In this document: positions 1 to 8,148 of the stretch, in pieces
Numbering within the stretch: the stretch's first letter is position 1
Layout of the letters: each line of letters begins with the position of its first letter
Origin: CAYJLF01 sp964371055
Lineage (GTDB): Bacteria; Eisenbacteria; RBG-16-71-46; CAIMUX01
Assembly (NCBI GenBank): GCA_964371055.1
Contig: CAYJLF010000001.1
Location: forward strand, 124,001-188,000
Length of the DNA stretch: 64,000 nt
Reading direction: 5' to 3'
Position numbers and translations under genes: made by a program
The notes under the pieces: model-generated
Databases searched by the model: none
The model's input: the letters and a program-made list of their open reading frames with translations, nothing else
What the model was told of the DNA's origin: nothing

Positions 1-138
1 GCGGTCCGGCTCTCTGAAGAGAAGTACTGCTCCGCCTCGGCCATGCTGCGCAAGGCGGCCCCGGTCGAAGCCCGGATCGAGATCCACCCGCCGCGGCCGG
101 CCCGGCGCGACCTGCCCAGGCCCGTTCCCCCGGCGTAG
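1..138 (+). CDS. OsmC/Ohr family protein, C-terminal fragment
   Basis: The window opens inside a reading frame of 45 codons that ends with TAG. The peptide matches the last part of the OsmC fold: a helix reading LSEEKYCSASAML, whose cysteine sits at the second conserved cysteine position of OsmC and Ohr proteins, followed by a short final strand (VEARIEIHP). Family members are cytoplasmic thiol-dependent hydroperoxide reductases or relatives of unknown substrate. The subgroup cannot be told from this fragment. The N-terminal two thirds lies to the left of the window. The next gene begins 10 bases after the stop. Confidence 0.75.
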   Translation, partial: AVRLSEEKYCSASAMLRKAAPVEARIEIHPPRPARRDLPRPVPPA

Positions 139-148
139 GGCCACGCGC

Positions 149-2422
149 TTGGCCACCTCCGGATCGCGCCGCCCCCGGGACCTGCCGGGCGCGGCACCGG
201 CCACGGCACCGGCCACGTCTCCGGCTTCGGCCGTCGATCGCGTCCTGCCGGCCGTCGCGGCGCTGGTCGTCTTCGCGGCAGCGTTCCACACCCTGATCGA
301 TCCCGACATCTGGTTTCACCTCGCGGCGGGCCGCTGGATCCTCGCGCACGGGATTCCGCGGGTCGATCCGTTCAGCTATCCCTCCGCCGGGCAACCGTAC
401 GTCGACCTGCACTGGCTCTTCCAGGTCTTCGTCCGCGCCATCCATGCCCTGGCCGGCGAGCCCGGGCTCGTCCTCTTCGCGACCCTTGTGATCCTGGCGA
501 CCTACGGCCTGGTCTATCGACTCGCGCGACGGGACGCGCCGGCGCCGCTCGCGGCCGGCCTGACCGCCGTCGGGGCGATCCTGGCCAGCGAGCGGATGAG
601 TCCCCGCCCCGAGATCGTCTCCTTCCTCCTCCTGGCCGTAACCGCGTGGCTGGTGCGGCGGCACCGCGAGGGGAGCCGGCGCGCCTGGTGGATCCTGCCG
701 CTCGTCTTCGTGCTGTGGGTGAACAGCGAGGGGCTCTTCATCCTCGGCTACCTTGCGCTCGGCGCGGGGCTTCTCGCCTCGAAGGCCGCGTGGCGCGACC
801 GCCGGCTCTGGCTGTCGGCCGCCCTCTGCGTCGCGGCGGCCTTCGTCAACCCGTGGTTCGCGGAAGGGGCGCTCCATCCGTTCGTCCTCTTCACCCGGAT
901 CAGCCGCGAACTGCCGATCTACTCGCAGACGATCGGTGAGTTCCGCGGTCCCTGGCAGGACGAAGCGATGCATCCCGCCGCCGCGATCTTCCCCTGGTAT
1001 CTCGGACTGATCGCCCTGGCACTCGCCGCCCGGGGCCGCTGGCCGCGTCTCGGCGAGATCGTCGCTTTGGGCGCGCTCGTCTACCTTTCTCTCTCGGCCC
1101 GGCGCAACCTCGCGCTCCTGCCCCTGCTCGCCACGCCGATCCTGGCCGGCTGGCTGGCCCAGGGCGAACTCACCGCCGCCGTGCGCGGACGCTTCTGGAT
1201 CCGCCGCCCGGAGGCCGTCCGCCGTCGTCTCGCCGCCGCGGCCGCGGCCCTCCTCGTGCTGGGCTTCGCCTTCTACCTCCACGGCATCGTGACGAACCGC
1301 ATTTACGCCCGGGCTGAGACCAACCGCCGCTTCGGCGCGGGACGCGCTCCGGTCGACTTCGCCCGCGGCGCCGCCGCGTTCCTGAACGACAACCGGATCG
1401 AGGGGCCGGTCTTCGAGACCTTTGCCGCCGGCTCCTACTTCACCTGGGCTGTTCCGTCGCAGAAGGTCTTCATCGATGGCCGGCTGGAAGTGCATACGGC
1501 CCGGCACTACGAGCACTACCTGCGCCTGCGGCAGGGCGGGGCGGCGTGGCAGCAGGCGGATCAGCAGTACGCGTTCAACGCCGCCGTCATCCAGTACATG
1601 GAAGCGATGGATCTCGCCCTCGAGAGACTGCGCGACGGCAGCTGGGCCCCGGTCTTCCTCGACGACACCGCGATCGTTTTCCTGCGGAGAAACGAACGGA
1701 ACGCGCCCCTGATCGAAGAGCATGGTCTGACGGTGCAGCGGCTGCGCGAGCGCTTCCCCTCCACGACCGCGGAGGAACTGAGCCGGTCGTTCACGCTGCC
1801 GGCGACGCCGGGACCGCTGGCGCGCGCGCTCGCGCCGATCTCGTTCCCCTGGTCGCATCTGCATCTCGGGCAGTTCTTCCTCGGACTCAACCGCCCGGAC
1901 CTGGCCGTGCCGCAACTGGTGGCGGGGATCGCGGAAGAGCCCGCGGTCGGCGCGCCGCGGATCATGCTGGCGATGGCGCTGAACAGCCTGCAACTCCCCT
2001 CTCTGGGAATCGAAGTGCTCGATTCCGCCGAGTCGCTCGGTGGATCGAGAGCGGCCCGGGCGCGGGCCTGGATCGTGCGGGGCGATCTTCTGAACGCGGC
2101 CGGCCGCCCGGCCGAGGCGATCGACGCCTACAACCGATCGCTGGCGCTCCTCTCTCGCGGGGAAGACAGGCCGCAGGTCGCCTCGCTGCTGGCCAGCCGG
2201 GGATCGGCGCGGCTCAAGGCCGGCGACCCGAACGGGGCCGCCTCGGATGTGCAGGAGTCTCTCCGTCTGATGCCGCAGAGCCCGCAAGCCTGGTTCCAGC
2301 TGGGGTTGATCGAAGAGGCGCGCGGGCGGAGGGCGGAGGCCCGGCAGGCTTATCAGCGCGTGGCCGCGATGGGCGTGAACACGCCCCAGGTGGAAGAAGC
2401 TCTGAGGCGGGTGGGGCCGTGA
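149..2422 (+). CDS. Polytopic membrane protein with C-terminal TPR domain (GT-C-like)
   Basis: A 757-residue protein. A Pro/Ala-rich N-terminus is followed by about ten hydrophobic segments (residues about 30-400), a soluble module, and tetratricopeptide-type helical repeats at about residues 560-750. The motif DPDIWFHLAAGRW (near residue 50), just after the first membrane segment, and the later FIDGRLEVH motif recur in a family of uncharacterised bacterial membrane proteins. An acidic motif in the first outer loop is also typical of GT-C glycosyltransferases, so a lipid-linked sugar or mannose-type transferase is possible but not shown. The start is a TTG with GGG eight bases upstream, so the true start could be slightly downstream. 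The stop overlaps the next start (GTGA), which implies translational coupling to the DUF6265 gene. Confidence 0.75.
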   Translation: MATSGSRRPRDLPGAAPATAPATSPASAVDRVLPAVAALVVFAAAFHTLIDPDIWFHLAAGRWILAHGIPRVDPFSYPSAGQPYVDLHWLFQVFVRAIHALAGEPGLVLFATLVILATYGLVYRLARRDAPAPLAAGLTAVGAILASERMSPRPEIVSFLLLAVTAWLVRRHREGSRRAWWILPLVFVLWVNSEGLFILGYLALGAGLLASKAAWRDRRLWLSAALCVAAAFVNPWFAEGALHPFVLFTRISRELPIYSQTIGEFRGPWQDEAMHPAAAIFPWYLGLIALALAARGRWPRLGEIVALGALVYLSLSARRNLALLPLLATPILAGWLAQGELTAAVRGRFWIRRPEAVRRRLAAAAAALLVLGFAFYLHGIVTNRIYARAETNRRFGAGRAPVDFARGAAAFLNDNRIEGPVFETFAAGSYFTWAVPSQKVFIDGRLEVHTARHYEHYLRLRQGGAAWQQADQQYAFNAAVIQYMEAMDLALERLRDGSWAPVFLDDTAIVFLRRNERNAPLIEEHGLTVQRLRERFPSTTAEELSRSFTLPATPGPLARALAPISFPWSHLHLGQFFLGLNRPDLAVPQLVAGIAEEPAVGAPRIMLAMALNSLQLPSLGIEVLDSAESLGGSRAARARAWIVRGDLLNAAGRPAEAIDAYNRSLALLSRGEDRPQVASLLASRGSARLKAGDPNGAASDVQESLRLMPQSPQAWFQLGLIEEARGRRAEARQAYQRVAAMGVNTPQVEEALRRVGP

Positions 2423-2847
2423 CCGGCTCAACCCCGGAGCCCGGGCCGCTGGAACGCCTGCGCTGGCTGGCCGGTCGCTGGGAGGGCGTCACGCCCGGTC
2501 GCGTCTGGCAGGAGCATTGGATGGAGCCGCTCGGTGGAACGATGGTCGGCATGAGCCGCACCGTCGCGGGGAATCGCACCGTGGCCTGGGAACACCTTCG
2601 GATCGAGGAGCGGGAGGGTGGACTTGTCTACATCGCCTACCCGTCCGGCCAGGCAGAGACCCGCTTCGAACTGGTGGAACAGGACGATGCCCTCGCCGTC
2701 TTCGAGAATCCCGCGCACGACTTCCCTCAGCGAATCCGCTACCGGCTCCTGGAGGGTGGCTCGCTCCTGGCACAGATCGAGGGGATACGCGAGGGCGCGC
2801 TCCGGGTGATCGACTTCCCGATGAAGCGGATCCGGCCGGGTTCCTAA
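2419..2847 (+). CDS. DUF6265 family protein
   Basis: A 142-residue protein starting at a GTG that overlaps the upstream stop (GTGA). It has the DUF6265 signature: LAGRWEG near the N-terminus, then EHWMEPLGGTMVGMSRT, YIAYPSGQ, FENPAHDFPQRI and a closing IDFPMKRI. The family has a small beta-barrel, lipocalin-like predicted fold and no established function. There is no signal peptide. The open frame continues far upstream antisense-free, but only the part after 2419 resembles the family and the coupled start is natural. The gene converges with the oxidoreductase gene, and the two stop codons share four bases (CTAA at 2844-2847). Confidence 0.8.
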   Translation: MTGSTPEPGPLERLRWLAGRWEGVTPGRVWQEHWMEPLGGTMVGMSRTVAGNRTVAWEHLRIEEREGGLVYIAYPSGQAETRFELVEQDDALAVFENPAHDFPQRIRYRLLEGGSLLAQIEGIREGALRVIDFPMKRIRPGS

Positions 2848-3857
2848 CCCGCGGTCCCGACGCGCACGAGCACCCGGCCGCGCTGGCCGCCACGCAGGAT
2901 CGAGACGATCTCCGCCTCCAGGTCGTCGAGCGCGACCTCGCGGCAGACGGTCTCGAGGAGAGAGATGGGAAGGCGCCACTCCCCCGCCAACCGATCCCAG
3001 AGAGTCCGCCGCTCCTCCATCACGGTGCTGGCCGAATCGATCCCCAGGAGGCTCACTCCCCGGAGGATCAGGGGAAAAACCGTCAATGGGAGATCGGACG
3101 ACAGCGCGTTGCCGCAGACCGCGACCGCTCCTTTGTTGTCGGTGGACCGGACCGCGGTGGCGAGCACGGCGCCTCCGACGGTGTCGATCACACCGGCCCA
3201 CCGGCGCGTCAGAAGAGGACGCGCGCTGGCATCGATCGACTCCTCGCGAGTGACCACGCGGGCAGCTCCCAGCTCGGACAGATATCCGGCGGCATCCGCC
3301 TTGCCGCTCGCGGCGACCACCCTGTACCCGAGGCGCGCGAGGAGCGACACCGCCAGCGAACCGACGCCGCCGCTGGCGCCGGTCACGAGGATCTCACCCC
3401 GTTGTGGCCCCACGCCAACCCGCTGCAGCCGCGAGAGAGCCAGCGCCGCCGTGAATCCGGCCGTGCCGAGCATCATGCTCTCACGCAAAGAGAGTCCGCC
3501 CGGCAGCGGTACGACCCAGCCGGACGGCACGCGGATCCTCTCACCGAATCCGCCGGCGGTGTTCATGCCGAGATCGTATCCGGTGACGAGAACCGGATCC
3601 CCCGGCCGGAGGACGGGATCGGCGCTTTCGACCACGAACCCGGCGGCATCGATGCCGGGCTGGTGAGGATACGATCGGGTGATCCCCCGATTGCCGCTCG
3701 CGGAGAGGGCGTCCTTGTAGTTGAGCGAGGACCACCGGACGTCGATGAGCAGATCCCCGGGCGGGAGCTCGCTGATCTTCCGCTCGGAAATCCGGCGGAC
3801 GAAGAGACCCTCCGCGCGCTCCTCGGCGAGCAGCGCGCGATAGGAAGCGTCACTCAT
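2844..3857 (-). CDS. YhdH/YhfP-type quinone oxidoreductase (MDR family; acrylyl-CoA reductase-like)
   Basis: A 337-residue cytoplasmic, zinc-free medium-chain dehydrogenase/reductase. The N-terminal GroES-like domain has DVRWSSLNYKDAL, where SSLNYKD is the hallmark of the YhdH/AcuI branch, followed by GIDAAGFV. The nucleotide-binding half has VTGASGGVGSLAV. Family members reduce acrylyl-CoA or quinone-like enones with NADPH. The substrate here is unknown. GGGAAGG lies eight bases before the ATG. The thioredoxin gene ends 22 bases upstream on the same strand, so the two are probably co-transcribed with thioredoxin first. This may link the enzyme to redox stress, though that is an inference. 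Confidence 0.85.
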   Translation of the reverse strand: MSDASYRALLAEERAEGLFVRRISERKISELPPGDLLIDVRWSSLNYKDALSASGNRGITRSYPHQPGIDAAGFVVESADPVLRPGDPVLVTGYDLGMNTAGGFGERIRVPSGWVVPLPGGLSLRESMMLGTAGFTAALALSRLQRVGVGPQRGEILVTGASGGVGSLAVSLLARLGYRVVAASGKADAAGYLSELGAARVVTREESIDASARPLLTRRWAGVIDTVGGAVLATAVRSTDNKGAVAVCGNALSSDLPLTVFPLILRGVSLLGIDSASTVMEERRTLWDRLAGEWRLPISLLETVCREVALDDLEAEIVSILRGGQRGRVLVRVGTAG

Positions 3858-3879
3858 ACGGCCTTCCCGCCGCCGGGCT

Positions 3880-4200
3880 TCAGACGCCCAGCTTCTCGGT
3901 GATCAGCTTGGTGATCTTGTCCTTCGACTCGAGGCCGACGAACTGGTGGATCTTCTGGCCCCCTTTCAGGAAGACCACGGTCGGCACGCTCATCACGCCG
4001 AACTTCTGCGCGGTGCCGGGGGCCTCGCCGACGTCGACCTTCAGGAACCGGACCCGTCCCTCGTACTCGCCCGCGATCTGGTCAAGGATCGGTTCCAGCT
4101 TCCGGCAGGGACCGCACCAGGTCGCGCCGAAATCGAGGATGACCGGCAGCTCCGAAGTCTCGACCTGAGCCGCATAGGTATCGTCCTTCACATGCTCCAT
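3880..4200 (-). CDS. trxA: Thioredoxin
   Basis: A 106-residue cytoplasmic thioredoxin with a complete active site WCGPC (W28 to C32), the cis-proline motif SVPTVVFLKGG and the LKVDV strand. It is the usual full length. The open frame extends upstream, but the ATG at 4200 is preceded by an excellent Shine-Dalgarno (GGGAGGAA, ten bases away) and gives the normal thioredoxin N-terminus, so I chose it. It would reduce protein disulfides with electrons from thioredoxin reductase, and none is encoded in this window. It lies just upstream of the YhdH-type oxidoreductase in the same direction. Confidence 0.93.
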   Translation of the reverse strand: MEHVKDDTYAAQVETSELPVILDFGATWCGPCRKLEPILDQIAGEYEGRVRFLKVDVGEAPGTAQKFGVMSVPTVVFLKGGQKIHQFVGLESKDKITKLITEKLGV

Positions 4201-4306
4201 CTCTGTGTTCCTCCCTTCCCAGCCCTTGGATGCGGGACCGCCGGAACCGGTCGGCCCTTCGTCGCACCCGCCCGTCGCAGCGGGTCGGCGCCGCGGCGCC
4301 GCCCTG

Positions 4307-5821
4307 CTAGAAATCGAACCGGATCCCCTGCGCCAGCGGCAGCTCATCCGACCAGTTGATGGTGTTGGTCTGACGACGCATGTATGCCTTCCACGAGTCG
4401 CTCCCCGCCTCGCGTCCCCCTCCGGTTTCCTTTTCGCCGCCGAAGGCGCCGCCGATCTCGGCGCCGCTGGTCCCGATGTTGACATTGGCGATCCCGCAGT
4501 CGCTTCCGCGGGCGCTCAGGAAGGTCTCCGCCCACTGCATGTTGTGGGTGAAGATGGCGCTCGACAGCCCCTGATCGACGCTGTTGTGCAGTTCGATCGC
4601 CTCGTCGAGGGTGTCGACGGTGAAGAGATAGAGGATCGGCGCGAAGGTCTCATCCCGCGTGATCTCCATCCCGGCCTCGGCCCGAACGAGCGTCGGCTCG
4701 ACGTAGTAGCCAGGCCCGTCGACGCGCCGGCCTCCATGGAGGATCTCCCCCCCCTGCCGCCGGATCGTCTCGACCGCCGCGAGGTAGGTGTCGACCGCGG
4801 CCTGGTCGACCAGCGGCCCCATCAGGGTGTCCGGGGCGAGCGGGTCGCCAATCCGGACCTGCTGGTAGCCCCGCTGGAGGCGGTGCGTCAGCTCGGCCGC
4901 GACGGAGCGATGCACGATGATCCGCCGCGTCGAGGTACAGCGCTGTCCGGCGGTGCCGACCGCGCCGAAGAGAATCGCGCGCGTGGCGAGGTTCAGGTCG
5001 GCGTCCGGCATCACGATGATCGCGTTGTTACCGCCCAGTTCCAGAATCGAGCGAGCGAAGCGCTCTGCGGTGGCAGCAGCCACGTGGCGCCCCATGCCGG
5101 TGGAGCCGGTGAACGAGATGAGCGGCAGGCGCCGGTCGCGCAGCATCTTCTCTCCGACCGTCCGGCCACTGCCGACGGCGAGGGTGAAGACACCCGGGAT
5201 GCCATGGCTCTCCATCACGCGCGCGCAGATCTTCTGGACCGCGACTGCGCAGAGCGGCGTGCTCGACGACGGCTTCCAGATCATCGTATCGCCACAGGCG
5301 GCGGCGATGACGGCGTTCCAGGCCCAGACCGCCACGGGGAAGTTGAACGAGGTGATGATGCCGACCACGCCCAGCGGGTGCCACTGCTCGTACATGCGAT
5401 GGCCGGGACGTTCGCTGTTCATCATCTGGCCGTAGAGCTGCCGCGACAGGCCGACCGCGAAGTCGGCCATGTCGATCATCTCCTGGACCTCCCCCTCGCC
5501 CTCGGCGCGGATCTTCCCCATCTCGAGGGAGACGAGACGGCCGAGCGGTTCCTTATGCCGGCGGAGTTCCTCTCCGATCTGGCGGACGATCTCGCCGCGC
5601 TTGGGGGCGGGCACCATCCGCCAGGAGCGGAAGGCGCGGGCCGCGGCCACCGCCACCGCCTCGTACTCGGCTTCTCCGGCCTGTAGCACCGTGGCGATCG
5701 GCTGCCCCGTGGCGGGATTGACCGATACGAGTTCTCCCCCCGACGGACGCTCGATCCACCGGTCGGCGAAAACGCCCGAATTGACCGGCCCCAGGTCCAG
5801 ATCCTTCAGCCACTCCGTCAT
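4307..5821 (-). CDS. Aldehyde dehydrogenase, ALDH7 (antiquitin/AASADH) family
   Basis: A 504-residue NAD(P)-dependent aldehyde dehydrogenase. The catalytic cysteine is C295 in GQRCTSTRR and the general-base glutamate is in LELGGNNA. Cofactor-site residues appear in TSFNFPVAVWAWN and SFTGSTGMG. The stretches EMGKIRAEGEGEVQEMIDM and GIANVNIGTSGAEIGGAFGGEKETGGGREAGSD-type tail residues (quoted only in part as GGEKETGGGREAG) are typical of ALDH7. ALDH7 enzymes oxidise alpha-aminoadipate semialdehyde/piperideine-6-carboxylate in lysine catabolism or related aldehydes. An alternative TTG lies two codons upstream, but the ATG at 5821 has AGGAAGG at good spacing. The gene is divergent from the Rho paralogue. 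No lysine-degradation neighbours are present. Confidence 0.88.
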   Translation of the reverse strand: MTEWLKDLDLGPVNSGVFADRWIERPSGGELVSVNPATGQPIATVLQAGEAEYEAVAVAAARAFRSWRMVPAPKRGEIVRQIGEELRRHKEPLGRLVSLEMGKIRAEGEGEVQEMIDMADFAVGLSRQLYGQMMNSERPGHRMYEQWHPLGVVGIITSFNFPVAVWAWNAVIAAACGDTMIWKPSSSTPLCAVAVQKICARVMESHGIPGVFTLAVGSGRTVGEKMLRDRRLPLISFTGSTGMGRHVAAATAERFARSILELGGNNAIIVMPDADLNLATRAILFGAVGTAGQRCTSTRRIIVHRSVAAELTHRLQRGYQQVRIGDPLAPDTLMGPLVDQAAVDTYLAAVETIRRQGGEILHGGRRVDGPGYYVEPTLVRAEAGMEITRDETFAPILYLFTVDTLDEAIELHNSVDQGLSSAIFTHNMQWAETFLSARGSDCGIANVNIGTSGAEIGGAFGGEKETGGGREAGSDSWKAYMRRQTNTINWSDELPLAQGIRFDF

Positions 5822-6006
5822 CGCCAATCCTTCCTCTCGTTTTTGATCCGTTGCGCCGGGCGGGCGGTCCCCTTAGAGTGTCCGGGTCCGGCCAGACAGG
5901 AATCCACGGCCGGCCCGGCACCCCGCGCGGAACGCCGAGGATAACACAGGAGAACCCCCAGCCAGACCCCGCGTGCACCCGGTCGCAGCGCGGGCACGGA
6001 GCGTGC

Positions 6007-7956
6007 GTGAGCCCCGAGAAGAGCCGTTCCAAGGATGCGTCTGCGTCCTCCCGGCGTGTGTCGAAAGCGACGCGCGCAGAAGAAGCCACGGAGCCGAAGC
6101 CGAAGAAGGCCACGACCGCGGCCGCGAAGAAGGCGACCCCGGCCGCCACCCCGGCGCGCGCCCGCAAAGTCGCTGCCGGCGAGGCGAAGAGCGCACCCGC
6201 GGCCGCCAAGGCCCCTCGCACCGCGCCGTCCAAGGACGCCTCGTCCGGAGCCGCGGCTCCCAAGGCGGCCGCGGCCCGAAGCACCAGCGACCACGGCACG
6301 CGAACCGCCCGGACCAGATCGGCCACCAGCCGGGTGCGCGCGAAGTCGGCGGAGGCGGAAACGGCCACGGATGCCGCCGCCGGCGAGGCACCCTCCCGCT
6401 CGAAGCAGGTCGGACCGGGCTCTGCCCGGGCGGACGTTGCTTCGACCGGCCGCCCGCGTCAGAGACCGACGGATGGAAGGCCCGCTGGCAGCGATCCGGG
6501 CCGGGTCCCGCCCGCGCCGCCCCGCGCCGAGGAGGCCCCGTTCGGAGAGAGCGACGTTCTCGATGCTCCGCCCGCTCGGATGGCCCGCCGCGAGCGCATC
6601 GTGCACCGCTTCGAGTTCGGTCCCGAGGCGGATGACTCCGCCCGGACGGACCGGCGAGGGGCCGCCCAGCCGCCGCCCCCTGCGGGGGTCCACCCGCGCG
6701 ATCGTCTCGCGAGGTCGGAACCACCGCGACCGCACCCTGACGGCCGCCGCGACTCTGACCGTTCCGCTCCACGGGATCGCCTCGATCGCGGCCTCCCCGA
6801 TCGCCAGGGCGGGCGCTTGGAACCGCCCGGGCGGAGCCGGGACGAGCGGACGGACCGCGCCGATCGCCGGAGCGAGATCGATCGACGCGTCGAACGGATC
6901 CAGCGTGAAAGGATGCAGGCGCAGGTCCGGCGCGGCGGAAACCGGCCGGGGCCGCCCCCCCCTGCGCGCGGGCTCGACGACCGGCGCGGGCGGCCGATGA
7001 ACCGCTCCGGCCATCTCGGTCGGATCCGTTCCGGCGAGGGAACGCACGGAGGTCGCGACCGCCGCGACGGACGCAAGCGAGACCTCCTCGAGGGATTGCG
7101 GATGCTGCACCGCGGCGTCAGCATCGATCCGTTCGAGCGCTTAGTGCTGGAGACGGTTCCGGACAACTACTCGACGCGGGTCATCGACCTCATCGCGCCG
7201 ATCGGACGCGGGCAGCGCTGCCTCATCACTTCCCCGCCCAAGGCCGGCAAGACCATGCTCCTCATGGCGATGGCCGAGGCGATCCTGAAGAACCACCCCG
7301 ACGTGACGGTCGTCGTGCTCCTGGTCGACGAGCGCCCGGAGGAGGTGACCTACTTCCGTCGCGGTGTGCCGTGTGAGGTCGTCGCCTCGAGCAACGACAT
7401 GACGCCCGCCGACCACGTCCGCACGGCGGAGGAGACCGTAGTCCGGGTGGCAGACCTGGTGATGGAGGGAAAGGACGTGGTCCTCTTCCTCGACTCGATC
7501 ACCCGTCTCGCCCGCGCGTACAACATCTTCGCCGAGGGATCGGGCCGCACGATGTCCGGCGGCATCGACGCCTCCACGATGTACGGCCCGCGGCGGATCT
7601 TCGGCGCGGCGCGTAAAATCGAGAACGGAGGGAGCCTCACCATCGCCGGGACGGCGCTGGTCGACACCGGATCGAGAATGGACGAGGTGATCTTCCAGGA
7701 GTTCAAGGGAACGGGGAACACGGAGATCGTCCTGTCGCGGGACCTCGCGAACAAGAGGATCTTCCCCGCCGTCGACGTCCTCGCCTCGGGGAGTCGCAAG
7801 GAAGAAAAGCTCTATCCCTTCGACGTCGTGAGCCGCATCCACCGCCTGCGACGGTTCATGGCGGAGCGCAAGGCCGACGAGGCGATGCTCGGCCTGATCA
7901 AGATGATGGAGGCGTACCGGACCAACCGCGACCTGCTGAAGGCCGTGGGGGGGTGA
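6007..7956 (+). CDS. Rho-family helicase paralogue with long disordered N-terminus and no cold-shock RNA-binding domain
   Basis: A 649-residue protein starting at GTG with GGAG five bases upstream. Residues 1-355 are low-complexity: first Ala/Lys/Pro-rich, then Arg/Gly/Asp-rich. I see no Rho-N or cold-shock (OB) domain in them. From about residue 360 it is a clear Rho motor: Walker A PPKAGKT (K415), LLVDERPEEVTYF, Walker B VVLFLDSITRLARAYN, a Q-loop reading SGGIDASTM (SGGVDANAL in the other Rho here) and an R-loop EFKGTGN. ATPase and ring residues therefore look intact while the primary RNA site is replaced by a basic tail. Long disordered Rho insertions are known in actinobacteria, but those keep the OB domain. 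The canonical Rho is at 51095-52426. I cannot tell whether this one terminates transcription, remodels RNP, or does something else. Confidence 0.88.
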   Translation: MSPEKSRSKDASASSRRVSKATRAEEATEPKPKKATTAAAKKATPAATPARARKVAAGEAKSAPAAAKAPRTAPSKDASSGAAAPKAAAARSTSDHGTRTARTRSATSRVRAKSAEAETATDAAAGEAPSRSKQVGPGSARADVASTGRPRQRPTDGRPAGSDPGRVPPAPPRAEEAPFGESDVLDAPPARMARRERIVHRFEFGPEADDSARTDRRGAAQPPPPAGVHPRDRLARSEPPRPHPDGRRDSDRSAPRDRLDRGLPDRQGGRLEPPGRSRDERTDRADRRSEIDRRVERIQRERMQAQVRRGGNRPGPPPPARGLDDRRGRPMNRSGHLGRIRSGEGTHGGRDRRDGRKRDLLEGLRMLHRGVSIDPFERLVLETVPDNYSTRVIDLIAPIGRGQRCLITSPPKAGKTMLLMAMAEAILKNHPDVTVVVLLVDERPEEVTYFRRGVPCEVVASSNDMTPADHVRTAEETVVRVADLVMEGKDVVLFLDSITRLARAYNIFAEGSGRTMSGGIDASTMYGPRRIFGAARKIENGGSLTIAGTALVDTGSRMDEVIFQEFKGTGNTEIVLSRDLANKRIFPAVDVLASGSRKEEKLYPFDVVSRIHRLRRFMAERKADEAMLGLIKMMEAYRTNRDLLKAVGG

Positions 7957-7957
7957 G

Positions 7958-7987
7958 TTGACGCAACCCCTCCAAATGTGATAGAGT
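7958..7987 (+). promoter_or_regulatory. Candidate sigma-70 promoter for the secreted subtilase
   Basis: TTGACG (7958-7963), an 18-base spacer and TAGAGT (7982-7987) lie immediately after the Rho-paralogue stop. This would give a leader of about 155 bases before the GTG at 8149. The -35 matches consensus at five of six positions and the -10 at four of six. This is a pattern match only. Confidence 0.45.
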
Positions 7988-8148
7988 TACGCCGCTCGAC
8001 CGATCCCGCCGGGTGCTCCCCGGACCGCGCCGTGGATCGGCTCACGAGCGCTCGGCGCCCCGCACTCCAGCCACGTCCCGGGCCGCACGCGGACGTCGGA
8101 TCGCAGGGCCGGGCCGAGGCATCGAAACCACACCGAAGGAGGCACCGC

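Noticed and set aside
1546..2418. Upstream extension of the DUF6265 reading frame
   Set aside because: It overlaps the membrane TPR gene in another frame and has no similarity; the coupled GTG at 2419 is the natural start.
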